Below are positions 41,263-52,537 of a stretch of 64,000 nucleotides of DNA, in pieces. The notes below the pieces were generated by a model. The model was not told where the DNA came from. It was given only the letters and a program-made list of their open reading frames with translations, and searched no databases. The position numbers and the translations under genes are program-made. This DNA is from Viola odorata. Its lineage: Eukaryota > Streptophyta > Magnoliopsida > Malpighiales > Violaceae. Every line of letters starts with the position of its first letter. Within the stretch, counting starts at the first letter, position 1. Location: NCBI GenBank assembly GCA_963691705.1, contig OY829546.1, forward strand, positions 33,698,040 to 33,762,039, given 5' to 3'.

Positions 41263-41704
41263 TGTTAAGGTCTAAGCTCGTCCAGGGCATGTTCACGCCC
41301 ATGGCCGCTTAACCTTAACGAGAGCTTACGGGTAATCTTTGTATTCGGGTTGGGGGAGTGAGTAATCAGTCCCTTTGTGTCGTGGGCTCGGTTATTCATT
41401 GGAAGGGTGTTTGAGTCGGCCTTAGTGCGGCCGGCCCCCTTGTCTGCGACCTTTTTTTGGCCATTGTCTGTAATATCTTGCTTATTCAATGAAGTGGTGT
41501 CTTTCATGATTGTATGCCCTATTGCCTATGTGTTTGCCCTATATTATGCCTATGATAAACTATAATGGCCCTATTATGTTTCTAACCTTATGTTCCCTGG
41601 TGATGCAGGTCTAAGGTGTGTGTGAAAGGCTGGTTCCGTAGAGAGAGTGCGTGAACGCCGCATGAACTTAATCCCTTGGGCTTTGAAAGGATTAGTCTGT
41701 GACA
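41263..41704 (+). repeat. 5' LTR of the chromovirus, 442 bp
   Basis: Starts TGTTAAGGTC and ends GTCTGTGACA. It is the same length as the 3' LTR with about ten substitutions. The primer site follows. Confidence 0.93.
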
Positions 41705-41706
41705 GT

Positions 41707-41718
41707 TGGTAGCGGAGC
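41707..41718 (+). other. Primer binding site, initiator tRNA-Met-like
   Basis: TGGTAGCGGAGC, 2 bp after the LTR, matches the usual TGGTATCAGAGC except for three central bases. Confidence 0.55.
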
Positions 41719-41736
41719 GATTTTGATTTCTTTGAG

Positions 41737-43104
41737 ATGTCAAAGACTTCGAAAGTCAGGAGCACTGAACTAGAAAATTGCGTGAGTGCGATTGATGCAT
41801 GGATACAGAGTCAGAGGACTCTAGGTGTTGGCTCCTCACAGCCAAAAGTAACATTGGAACAGATACTTGAGAGGGATAGACGCATTGAGATGCTAGAATC
41901 CCGTCTGACCCAATACGATGAAATGTTTAAAGGCGAGAGCGCCGATAATGATTTCTCTGTCGAAGAGAACGTGGAAACTTTTTGTCTCTTTGCGGAACGA
42001 GTGCGACGCGTAGAGGCGCTAGAAGCACAGTTAACAAGGAGACTTTTAAGTTTCGAAGGTCGAACCCCAGAGAAAGAGGGTGACCCTCAGGAAAATCTTG
42101 ATGAGCTGCTAGAGAGGGCAGACATTAGAGAACTGAACGTGGCACTTACCACCACCGGAACTAGGGTGGATGAATTGCAAGATAATCTCAAGGAAGCATG
42201 GGATATGTTTCGCGAGACCAACAAGAAGGTGGGACTGTTGGACGCCTCCCTGATTGAGATACAGGGCAAACTCAATGAATTTGAGCAAAGGAATTTTCCT
42301 GGCCCTGCGGGAATGGGGATGGCCGAACTAAACAAGTGCAAAAGTTTTCAACCAAAACCTTATAATAGAGTGAGGAGTGCGAAAGAGATAGATAATTTCT
42401 TATTTGACGTAGAAAACTATTTCAATGTGTGCCAGGTTTTGTCAAATGAGTTGAAACTGACGGTCATAGTAATGCTACTATCCGACGATGCTAAAGTATG
42501 GTGGAGGACTCGCGCTAATAGCATTGGTACGTGGGAAGAGTTTAAAGCAGAGTTGAGGAAGTCGTTTTGTCCAGAGGATGTGGAATATGTTGCTCGTATG
42601 AGCTTGCGTGAGCTTGTGCAAACAATTTCTGTGAGAGAATATGTGAACAAATACTCCACGCTTATGCTCGATATTAAGGAGATGTCGGAGGCCGATAGAT
42701 TGTTCAATTTTACTCAGGGATTAAAGCCTTACCCTAGGAATGAAGTCCGCCGGCAGAATCCCAAGACCCTAAATGACGCAATCACAATAGCGGAGAGAGT
42801 AGAAGATAAATCGGATGTTGGGACAAAGCAAAAATTTGGAGGGTCTAATAGATCAGATGCTAGGTCGAACAAGTTTACTAGGAATAGTACTGGAACTAGT
42901 GAGAATCGGTTCCCATCTAGGAACTCGACAAACTTCCAAGGCCCTAACAGGCTCGGCAATAGGGTTCCGCGACCTATTGCATGCTTTATCTGTGAAGGTC
43001 CTCACAAAGCGGCCGAATGCCCTACAAAAGTTGCCTTAAGTGCGTTGCAGACAGTTCGAGGATCTATGAACCCTGAACCAGAGAAGGTGCTGGCATTAAC
43101 CTAG
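41737..43104 (+). pseudogene. Chromovirus gag with zinc knuckle
   Basis: 455 codons from ATG 41737 to TAG 43102-43104. The N-terminal about 190 residues include coiled-coil stretches. The capsid-like part (about 200-370) has KVWWRTRANSIGTWEEFKAE, FCPEDVEYVARMSLRELVQT and YPRNEVRRQNPKTLNDAITI, then a Ser- and Asn-rich linker and CFICEGPHKAAEC, a Cys-x2-Cys-x4-His-x4-Cys knuckle. The protease and reverse transcriptase follow in the same frame, so the TAG is a mutation in a single gag-pol frame. Gag packages the element RNA into particles. Confidence 0.9.
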
Positions 43105-45372
43105 GGTGAATACCCTTCAGAGAAAAGTTTTTTATCGGCCTTGAAGAAACAGTTGGCCACACCAGAAATGGCAAAGGGCTTAATGTATGTGACAGTCCAA
43201 ATGGGAAGTTATTCCATGGAAGCCCTCATTGACACAGGTGCTACTGATATCTTCTTGTCGGATTCCTTTGCAAGAAAACTATGAGTGACAGTTGTCCCGG
43301 ATGGGGGAAAACTGAAGGCGGTGAATTCGGAGGCAAGGGAAACGGAGGGAAGTACGAAAAACGTTGACATACAGATGAGCTCTTGGAAAGGTAAAGTAGA
43401 CTTTGTAGTGGCCATTATCGACAATTTTGATGTGGTCCTAGGCTTGGACTTCCTTGTTTTGGCTAAAGTTGTTCCTGTCCCATCAGCTCGTTGCCTTTTA
43501 CTGATGGGTGAAGAACCGGTGGTAATCCCAGTGATGATAAGCCCTACGAGAGAGAAAAGACTACTCTCGGCTATGCAGCTTAAACGCGGCCTAAAGAGAA
43601 AAGAGGCAACCTTCTTGGCCATGGCCTCCTAGAGTGATGATAGTGTATTGGCGGAATGCCCACCTATAGTCAGTCAGCTGTTGGTTGGATACACAGATGT
43701 GATGCCTGACCAGTTGCCCAAAAACTTGCCTCCATGGAGAAATATTGATCATGAGATTGAATTAATCCCCGGCGCCAAAGCCCCTGCGAAGGCGGCCTAC
43801 CGTATGGCCCCTCCTGAGTTGGCCGAGTTGCGGAAACAATTGGCTGAATTGTTGGATGCTGGGTTCATTAGACTAGTAAAGGCCCCATTTGGAGCTCCGG
43901 TGCTTTTCCAAAAGAAACACGATGGAAGTCTTCGCATGTGTGTCGATTATCGAGCGTTGAATAAGGTGACGGTCAAGAATCGGTATCCGTTTCCTTTGAT
44001 AGCGGATCTGTTTGATCAATTAAGCGGGGCGAAGTTCTTCACGAAGTTAGACTTGAGATCGGGGTATTATCAAGTTAGAATAGCTAAAGGTGATGAAGCT
44101 AAGACAACTTGTGTTACGAGATATGGTTCCTTTGAATTCTTAGTAATGCCCTTCGGGTTGACCAACGCTCCTGCCACCTTCTGCACTCTAATGAATCAGG
44201 TTTTTTGGGATTATCTTGACAAGTTTGTGGTTGTGTATATTGATGACATTGTGATTTATTCAACCTCTTTGGAGGAGCATTTGGAACACCTGAGACTTGT
44301 GTTCGACAAACTCAAAGCGAACCAACTTTATGTAAAAAGGGAGAAATGTGCCTTCACCCAAACCAAGATTAACTTCTTGGGCCATGTCGTCGAGCGTGGC
44401 AGGATTCGCATGGATATGAGTAAAGTACAAGCGATTCAGGAATGGCAACCTCCGAGTGGGCTGACAGAACTGCGTTCATTCTTGGGTTTAGCTAACTATT
44501 TTCGACGGTTTATCGAGGGATATGCTAGGAGGATTAGCCCTCTTACGAACTTACTGAAAAAGGGAGTGATTTGGTTGTGGTCTATGGAGTGCGAAGAGGC
44601 ATTCCGAAATATCAAACGAGCTATGATGGAAGATCCTGTATTGGCACTCCCAGACCCAACACAACCTTATGAAGTTCAAACTGACGCATCCGACTTTGCA
44701 CTGGGTGGGGTGCTCCTCCAAAATCAACATCCCGTAGCTTTTGAGAGTAGGAAGCTAAATGACACGGAAAGGAGATACACGGTGCAAGAAAAGGAGCTTC
44801 TAGCCATTATTTATTGTGTCACCAAATGGTGTCACTACCTATTGGGTTCTAACTTCATAGTGAAGACAGATAATATGGCGACTAGTCACTTTCTCACCCA
44901 ACCGAAGCTGACTGCCAAGCAAGCTAGATGGCAGGAGATTTTAGCAGAGTTCGATGTGAACTTTGAACACAAAGCTGGAAAGTTCAACCAAGTAGCGGAT
45001 GCCCTAAGCCGAAGAAGTGACTTGGCTTCCATGAGTAAGATTGCTCAGGCTAGCGTAAGCAAAATCAGTACCCCGCTAAGAGGGGAAATTAGAGAGCAGA
45101 TGAAGTCAGATTCAATTGCACAGGCGCTATTGACACTCGTGAAAGAAGGTAAAACTCGAAGGTTTTGGGTGGAGGATGACTTGTTAATGACGAAGGGGCA
45201 GTTAGTCTATGTGCCAAAAGGAGGGGATTTAAGGAGGAAATTACTTCGCGAATGTCACGATACCTTATGGGCAGGACACTGCTGTTGGCGTAGAACCTTG
45301 GCGCTCATCAGGCAGGCATACTTTTGGCCAGCAATGAGAGATGTGTTCATATGTTTACGAAGACTTGCTTGA
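43105..45372 (+). pseudogene. Chromovirus protease, reverse transcriptase and RNase H
   Basis: Continues the gag frame with stops near 43282 (TGA) and at 43630-43632 (TAG). The protease has an intact MEALIDTGATDIFL active site and VVLGLDFL. Reverse transcriptase shows [44 protein letters not shown] and YIDDIVIYS, so all catalytic aspartates are present. RNase H shows [15 protein letters not shown] and the closing [10 protein letters not shown]. The start of integrase ([10 protein letters not shown]) follows before the frame is lost near 45345. Apart from the stops the protein looks sound, so decay is moderate. Confidence 0.9.
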
Positions 45373-46100
45373 TTTGTCAACAGGATAAAGTAGATAGACA
45401 GAAGTCTGCAGGTCTACTTGACCCATTGCCAGTTCCCAACCGCCCGTGGGAGAGCGTATCTATGGATTTCATTACTTGCCTTCCAAAAGTGGGGAATCTT
45501 TGTGGAATCTTTGTGGTAGTAGATCAATTCTCAAAGTATGCGACATTTGCTCCGGTGTCTAAGAGTTGCACTGCGGAAGAAACGGCGCGATTGTTCTTTA
45601 GAAATATCGTGAAGTATTAGGGCATCCCGGAAAGCATTATTAGTGATAGGGACCCTCGGTTCACTGGCACTTTTTGGAAGGAACTATTCAACTTACTTGG
45701 CTCTAGGTTGAATATGTCTTTAGGATTCCATCCTCAGACCGATGGGCAAACTGAGAGAATGAATGCTATTCTAGAAGAGCTGGATCGAACTCCTTGATGT
45801 GCACAATTTTGCTTTAATTCCTTGAAAAGTTCTGCGACTAACAAGAGCCCTTTTGAACTAGTTACAGGCCAACAACCATTGTTCCCGCACACGGTGAACG
45901 AGTATCGGGGGAAGAGTCCTAGTGCCTTTAACTTTGCTAAGGAATGGAAGCAGAATGCTGAAATAGCCAAAGCCTTGTTGGAGAGAGCTCCCTGTCGCAT
46001 GAAACAATGGGCAGATAAAGGGAGGAGGGCCCTTGAATTCCAAGCTGGCGATAAAGTAATGGTGAGACTTATGCCAGGACAGATTCGAGCACTCCAATGA
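45324..46100 (+). pseudogene. Chromovirus integrase, frameshifted
   Basis: The frame differs from the upstream one. It starts within the zinc-binding region ([12 protein letters not shown]), then the core with VSMDFITCLPKV, VVDQFSKYATFAPV, then a TAG at 45618-45620, ISDRDPRFTGTFWKELFN and HPQTDGQTERMN. A TGA follows near 45797, after which CFNS and SPFELVTGQQP continue. About 15 expected residues are missing around 45790. The C-terminal part includes KQWADKGRRALEFQAGDKVM. Confidence 0.85.
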
Positions 46101-46476
46101 CAGGATCGCCGCCTTCTACGACGATATGAGGGCCCCGTGACGATTATTGAGAAAATAGGTTGAGTCTCATATCGTGTTGACCCACCAGATTGGATGAAGA
46201 AGTGTCACCCGGTGTTTCATGTGAGCCACTTAAAATCCTTTCACGCGAATGAGGAAGATGCTAGTAGAAATCAGAGGTGGTTGAAGCTATCCTTGCCGAA
46301 CGCACTGTGGCAATTAGGAGGTAAATTCAAAATGTGAAGAGACAGATCCACCAACGACAATTCCTCGTCAAGTGGAAAGACTTGGGCAATGAAGAGATCA
46401 GTTGGGAAAGCGCAGAGGACTTGGCAGATGCACAAGAATTGATTAAGGAATTCCTCAAAGGTAGGTCGACGAACTA
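46101..46476 (+). pseudogene. Integrase C-terminus and chromodomain of the chromovirus
   Basis: After breaks near 46100 and 46162, KCHPVFHVSHLK marks the integrase end. From about 46269 the frame reads EVVEAILAERTVAIRR, a TAA stop, then KRQIHQRQFLVKWKDL, EEISWESAEDLA and ELIKEFLKG. The LVKW and SWE words with an acidic linker identify a chromodomain. In chromoviruses it can direct integration to particular chromatin. The frame ends TAA 46474-46476, just before the purine tract. Confidence 0.82.
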
Positions 46477-46488
46477 AGTGGGGTAGAG

Positions 46489-46930
46489 TGTTAAGGTCTA
46501 AGCTCGTCCAGGGCATGTTCACGCCCATGGCCGCTTAACCTTAACGAGAGCTTACGGGTAATCTTTGTATTCGGGTTGGGGGAGTGAGTAATCAGTCCCT
46601 TTGTGTCGTGGGCTCGGTTATTCATTGGAAGGGTGTTTGAGTCGGCCTTAGTGCGGCCGACCCCCTTGTCTGCGACCTTTTTTTGGCCCTTGTCTGTAAT
46701 ATCTTGCTTATCCAATGAAGTGGTGTCTTTCATGATTGTATGCCCTATTGCCTATGTGTTTGCCCTATATTATGCCTATGATAAACTATAATGGCCCTAT
46801 TATGTTTCTAACCTTATGTTCCCTAGTGATGTAGGTCTAAGGTGTGTGTGAAAGGCTGGTTCCGTAGAGAGAGTGCGTGAACGCCGCACAAACTTAATCC
46901 CTTGGGCTTCCAAAGGATTAGTCCGTGACA
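46489..46930 (+). repeat. 3' LTR of the chromovirus, 442 bp
   Basis: TGTTAAGGTC to GTCCGTGACA, preceded by the purine-rich GTGGGGTAGAG. Confidence 0.93.
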
Positions 46931-48506
46931 AGTCCAAAATAAATAAGCAGTACAAGTGCAACGATGGCACGAAAAAAATGACGGGTCGAAAATATTGGGC
47001 CCAGCCCACTAGGCCGAGAGTGGGCCCCACCAGCTAGGCCATGCCCAGCCCAGCCCAGTTGATGGGCTGGTGGGCTGAAGCATCCTGGCTGCTCTCTTCA
47101 CGCTGGGCCTGCGCGGCCCAGCTTTCCTCAAGTTTGGCGCATAGCGCCAAGCCTTCTCCTCCTCCGCATGGGCCTGTGCGGCCCACAACTTCTATTGGCC
47201 AAAGAACGCATTCCTCTCCTTCTTTTCTCACGTGGGCTGGGCAATTTCTTGGCCCAAGACCAAGACCAAACATTTAAACAGGCAACGGTCATCATCATCT
47301 TCAACCTTGGGTCGCCGGCGCTATCCAGCAATCCAGTGACGAAAATAGGATTTGAATATATCAAAATGGCCGTAGCAACAACAGAAATTTAATGGTATAA
47401 TTACAGCAAAATAATTCTAACAATACAGTGCCCAATTAATTAAAAAATGAATTAAAAATAATTAACAAAAATTTCAAAATATGTCTGAATCGTTCGGTGA
47501 TTCGTTAAAAATAATCACTGTAATTAAACTAGAGATTAAAATAAAGCTATTTGAAAGCAAAACAGCAAGTTATTTCATCAAAACATGATCGGTTTAATTT
47601 TTGGAAAATATTGCCGAAAACGTTTGAAAAAAAAAATTAAAGAGCTAGAGTTGGAGGTTCAACCTTTGGTTGAGCAAGGCAGCTAGCTAGAGAAAGCTTT
47701 TAGAGGGTGTTTTAACTCGTGTTTTGGTGAAGAGAAATGAAGGAGCTCACTTGATATTTATAGGGGCGAAAGAGGGAAAAGTCGTAGGAAAAGACAAATT
47801 GCTACAGGGTGTAGATGAAGAGCAGTAGCAAAACGCAAAAATGGAGTGAGGTAGCGTATAGCAGTGACAAAACAAATATGAATTTGCAAAATGCATTTGG
47901 TGTCAGAGCTGGTGCATGCACCAAGGTGCTTAAATCCTTGGCCGTTGGATGAGGAGAAAAGAAAGGGTCAAGATGATCAATGGTTGAGATGAGTTGACCT
48001 TTGGGAAAAGTTTAATATTTATTTAATTGGTTCGGACTATCAACACGAGGAATCTCATTTGAAATGAATAAAATCCCGAACCAAAAATACTAAAACATGC
48101 AATAAAATGCAACAAAATAAATAGTAATCAGTAAATAAAGAAAAAGTTCGATTTGAGGTCCGAATTTACTCACTCGGAATCCTTAAAAGTTCGAACGAAA
48201 AATAAATGCTACAGCAACGTAAATTGAATAAAATAAAATGAGATGGCGCGAACGAAAATAATAGTAGATAATTATCAATTAAAGAAAGAAGGTGTTCGAT
48301 CTATGGTCTCAGGCATCTTGCTTGGGACCGATAAAAGTTCGAACGAAAAGACAAGTAAAAATGCGAAAAAACTAAAATGACACGAAATGGTACGAAATAT
48401 TAAATAAATAGTCAAAGATCGAAAATCGATAGAATTTCGATTTAAATGGGCTAATAATGCGATGAACGATAAAAGTGCAAAAAAAAACGTCAAAATTCGG
48501 GTAGCA

Positions 48507-49740
48507 ACAACCTAACAACTATTTCTTCTTTTTTTGAAAAATAAAAGCTACTACTTTTGTTAAATCAATTTTATTTTAATTACAAAACAATGCTAATGTA
48601 TTTTTGAAAAAAAAAATAATAAACTAAATAGTAGCCCATTTTAAGTTTGTTAAAGATCAAATATAAATATGCTAAATATATTCATGTCTAAATTTAAAAG
48701 CACAAGCCATTTAGGGGCTTCTTAATTTTGAAACATTTTCAGAAATTACTTTTTAGATTAATTAATTTTTTTTTTGGACTAACGGTCTGTTAGTTTGACT
48801 AACAAAAATTACACATTTGTCGTTGACCCTTAGTACAGGGGGCCTTTTTACTGTATGGTATATCGAATTATTGACCGAACTAATGTTAATGTTTGTAATT
48901 CCAATGTTCCAAGATTATATTTTTACTTATTTAGTATTTATTAAACTAATGTTTGTATGTAATTCGATATTATCGTAATACTGTACCGAAATTATTGAGA
49001 GTATTGGTTAATTAATTTTCCAATAAATATTGATCTAATTTTATTCGTATGAATTTAATTAGGAGTGTTGATTAATTAAAATAATTGGAACATTGGAATC
49101 AATTTACCAGGATTAATTTTAGATAAATATTAATTATGAAGTATTTTTAGTACAATTTTCCATTTTGGAAAACAAAAAAAAATTAGGAAAAAATTTACAT
49201 TTTTGAAAATTTTGGCTGTAAAATAGATTTTGGGAAATTTTCTAATTTTTCCTAATTTTCTGAAAATTTTGAAAAAAATTTCCGTTGTAAAACAGCACCA
49301 AAGTGTGTGTGGATTGTACTCCGTTTTCGCTATAAACGAATCAAACAAGGAGATTTTCTAATCCCGAACATCTAAGTCAGCCCAGCCCATGCGGTATCCC
49401 CGCCCACCATCAAGGCCTTCTTGCTGTTCAAAATTTAAAATACGATCGGGACACAACCTGAACCTGAGCAAATGCCCGACCCAGCTCAGACAGCCTATAA
49501 TCAGGCTTAAATGTTTATTTTTAAAGCTCAAACACATGCCAAGTCACAAGAACTGGGCCGGCCTGGATTTTATAGGCTTGTTGCCTTTTGAGACGGCCCA
49601 TGAGCTTAATTTTGAGTTCCGAAAGAAAAACTTGCGGGCTTTTGGGCCGGCCCATGTCCAGGTCGTCCCACAAGTGCACATTTGTTGAGAAACGACGGCG
49701 TTAGGGCCTAACATTTAGGCTTTTACCTACACTCTCTAGC
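48507..49740. other. AT-rich intergenic DNA with transposon-end fragments
   Basis: No gene seen. At about 48775-48855 the minus strand reads AAAAAGGCCCCCTGTACTAA and GTTAGTCAAACTAACAG, resembling an end of a Mutator-like element. CCAATGTTCC (48901) and GGAACATTGG (49087) are inverted words. 49140-49300 is a TTTT- and AAAA-rich stretch ending CAACGGAAATTT (inverted), like fragments near 13230. 49380-49690 is GC-richer, with several GGGCC words, and ends about 130 bp before the NSE1 start. Confidence 0.4.
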
Positions 49741-49743
49741 GCC

Positions 49744-49751
49744 TGGCGGGA
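49744..49751 (+). promoter_or_regulatory. Possible E2F-type site before NSE1
   Basis: TGGCGGGA (TCCCGCCA on the minus strand) lies 71 bp before the NSE1 start codon. It matches the core of plant E2F sites. No clear TATA box is visible, common for such genes. Confidence 0.3.
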
Positions 49752-49821
49752 TAGTTTGGTTCGAGCTCTTTTGGGGTTTTGTGAGGGAGAGAGTGGGAAA
49801 CTGAGAGGACTAAATGTGACA

Positions 49822-52537
49822 ATGGCAGCACTTAATTGGAAGCACCACACACTCATCCAAGCCTTGGTTGCGCGCGGCCCGCTCAGAGATCAGGATTTCC
49901 GCAAAATCTTCTCTGAAATCGGCTCCAGAAACCCTTCACGTAATTCCCCTCGATTCCCGCCAAAACTCCAAGAAAGTTTGTGTTGTTCTTCCTTCTCTTC
50001 GCATGTTTTGTAATGGGTGTGGTCTAAAATTGATTTCCAGGTCCTAACGAGCGCGAATTCAATGACTTCCTCCTTAAGATAAACAAGGATCTGTCGTATG
50101 TTCAGATGGAGTTGCGGTGCTGCAGGGACCAGAATGATGGTAAAGTTTGTTATGGCCTGGTTAATAATGTTTCAGATGACCAATCCAAGCTTGGGACGCG
50201 TTACTCTGTTCCACAAATTGCTCTCTTGAAAGCCATTGTAAGTTTTATTCCAAACCCTTTATATTTTGATCACCCAATCTTTTTGATACTAACTCCCGTT
50301 GCATCTTTAGCAAGCAATTATTCACTGCCAAATAGAATCAATTTTTATATGTTTTTCTGTTTCCATTCTTGCTGTTGTAATTTTGTTTTAATGGGTATAT
50401 GCCAATTATTACTGGAGTTTATTAACTTATTTTCCCTTTCTTTTTGTCCTATTTCATTTGTGTTTCCTGGTAGCTTGAAGCAATTGTTCAAGATATCACA
50501 GCCAAGGGTAGCATATCGACCATTGATGCTCTCAATACTCGAGTTGAGACTCAGGTGAGAAAAAATTTGGGGGACAAGTCCATATAGAATATCTTTGATG
50601 ATTTGTTTTTGGGTATTCTTTGGAGCATGTTCAGTCAATTTGAAGCATAAAATGTGGGGGGCTGTTAAAAAATCAGTATATTAACTTAACTCAACTCCTA
50701 ATTGAATTCTCATACCTTTTCTCGCTATTCTTAATACACCAAAAGTTCATGTCACTAGCCAGTGTGGCGCCATTAGCATGCCTGTTTCTGTGCAAGTGAA
50801 CAAGCAAGCAATTGTTTTATGCACATTTTGAGAAGTTTTATAGGGACTTGATCAGTAATCAGTTTAGCATGTAAGCATTAAATTTGTACTATTAGTAACT
50901 TAGAAGTTAAGTTGTATAGTTTCAAATTGAAGTGATATGTTGCTTGTTAAGGAGTACCAGATAAAGTCATGGGGATCTGTATTACTAATCTAAAGTTCAT
51001 TTGTGACACTGGGTAGTTCTTTAACCTAAATGTAATAGAATTTCATGTGGTAAAATCGACATGAAAAAATGTGTGTACCTTTCCCATATTAATTTCCAAG
51101 CTAGACTTGAGCGTTATCATTAATGTGAAATTGGACGAATATGAATGCAATCTCACATTCGAAGTACATTTTTTATGAAGTCGATGTGCTAAGATTGGTA
51201 ACTTCTTTTTTTATTTATTCTTTAGGAAATACCACAGGTTTTTAAACTGTCCAATAAGAGTCCACTGTGGTTTAATTATTTGGCAAAGTAGTAAACATTC
51301 TTTGGTTTGTGGTTAGATTTCTTATAGCAGATGCTGTGACAAATATCGGTGGATATTTTCTCCTTCAAGCTCTTTGGATTCTTTTAGCCTGACTATCTCT
51401 TATAATTGCATAAATCCTGTGTGACATCCTTTGCTGTAATCCGATCTGCTTTTAGGTTCAGATTGATGCAGGGTCAGGATTGCAAGATACTCAAACCTCA
51501 ATCCCTGCTGCTTTAAGGAATTTCTCAATGTCTCAGAAGGAAAAGACTATTCATGATCTTGTGAAGGACAACTGGCTTTGTTACACACCTGATGGTGAAA
51601 TTGGACTTGGAGGCAGATCCTACATTGATCTGCGTAGTTGGTTCCATAATTCTGGCGTTCCTACCTGCGATGTGTGCAATGAAGCTGGAGTCAAGGTCTT
51701 GTTAATCTGTCTCCTGAATGATACATATAGTATTTTTTATTACTTCAGTTTGCTCGTCCTTATGGGACATTCTACTCAATTTTTTACGCTATATATTCTG
51801 AATTACTCCTTCAGTTGGAAATTTTGAGAGCACTGCATTACTATAATTTATTTCATTGGACTTAATTGCTTAAAAATATTTGACTAATGTTATTGTTAGA
51901 TGGGCAATAAACATTCTACTCAATTTATAAGGCAGTTAAGTTTATGAGGATGCGTGTAGTTTCAGAGTAGACGATCATTCTACATTGGCAAATTACTGAC
52001 AATTTGAAATATTGCCTTGAACTGGTGACAACTGGTGCAGTGTTCATCAAATAATTAGAATAAAACTAATTAATGTGGTTGACTACTGCTGTGGTAGCCA
52101 ATAATTTTTTCTGAATGCTTTTTAACAGGCAACAGTTTGTCCTAATGAAGATTGCACAGTTCGAATTCATGATTATTGCTTGAAGAAGAAGTTATCACAG
52201 AGCAGGGTACTTGTCTTGATGCACTTTTTCTCTCTTTAACTATGTGTAACTTTGTGCACATTCTATGCAAATTAACATGAGTGCATTGCAGGGAAAAATT
52301 GTATGTTCAAGTTGTGACAGGCAATGGCAATGTAAATTTCCCAAAACTGAAGTTATAGAGGAAGAGAGTGAGCAGGTTGAGGCTCATCAGAGTCAGCCGT
52401 CTGTAGGTTCTAGAAGCAAGAAGCGCAAAGGCAACAGAAAACTAGTTAGTGATGACGTAGGATGCAGTTCCTCCCAGGCTTCCGATCCTGTTTCTGGGTC
52501 AAGAAGAGTGACCGGTGCTTCAGCTCGAACATCCTAA
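49822..52537 (+). CDS. NSE1: NSE1 homologue, SMC5/6 complex RING-like subunit (319 aa, six exons)
   Basis: Exons 49822-49939, 50041-50237, 50474-50554, 51456-51695, 52129-52206 and 52292-52537; all introns begin GT and end AG, and the joined frame is open for 319 residues, the usual size. NSE1 is a core subunit of the nuclear SMC5/6 complex that works in DNA repair and chromosome maintenance; with a MAGE-type partner its RING-like domain supports ubiquitin ligase activity. Residues 1-200 have the winged-helix-type pattern (YSVPQIALLKAI, NVSDDQSKLGT). The C-terminal C4HC3 zinc domain uses Cys203, 206, 216, 221, His226 and Cys229, 243, 246, all present. A basic Ser-rich tail (SRSKKRKGNRK) follows. 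The start is the first ATG in the conserved frame; a second in-frame ATG lies 66 bp upstream outside conserved sequence only as GTG-like context. It is the only intact host gene in the window. Confidence 0.93.

Larger units (their letters stand above)
41263..46930 (+). mobile_element. Chromovirus (Ty3/gypsy with chromodomain), 5,668 bp
   Basis: Two 442-bp LTRs (41263-41704 and 46489-46930), both TGTTAAGGTCTA...GTGACA, differ at about ten positions. Internal order: primer site, gag, protease, reverse transcriptase, RNase H, integrase, chromodomain, purine tract GTGGGGTAGAG, LTR. Size and LTR length fit the Reina-type chromoviruses. The flanking 5-mers differ (TGTGC left, AGTCC right), and about 245 bp of the host LTR is duplicated around it, so it is not a simple insertion. 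Coding frames carry several stops and at least one frameshift. Confidence 0.92.
13385..48506 (-). mobile_element. Ogre-like (Tat lineage) LTR retrotransposon, minus strand, gag only, with two nested insertions
   Basis: The 13385-15629 segment recurs at 40317-48506 once the chromovirus is removed. On the minus strand the order is 5' LTR, primer site (40313-40296), leader, broken gag (39319-37776), unassigned internal DNA, tandem repeats (17935-15790), hairpin and polypurine tract, 3' LTR. Long LTRs, this primer site type, a gag of this kind and tandem repeats beside the 3' LTR match the Ogre group. No protease, reverse transcriptase or integrase was found in the remaining about 8.6 kb of internal DNA, so it was non-autonomous or lost pol. 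Flanking 5-mers (TTACC left, ACAAC right) do not match. Confidence 0.8.
40317..48506 (-). repeat. 5' LTR of the Ogre-like element, interrupted by the chromovirus
   Basis: 40317-41262 and 46931-48506 align with the left LTR. Its inner end reads TATCGCACCCC where the left copy has TGTCGCACCC, so the terminal dinucleotide has mutated. A segment of about 245 bp (left 41017-41262, right 46936-47179) is present on both sides of the chromovirus. Confidence 0.85.

Noticed and set aside
13385..48506. Matching target duplication for the Ogre-like element
   Set aside because: TTACC on the left and ACAAC on the right do not agree; borders are kept from LTR alignment only.
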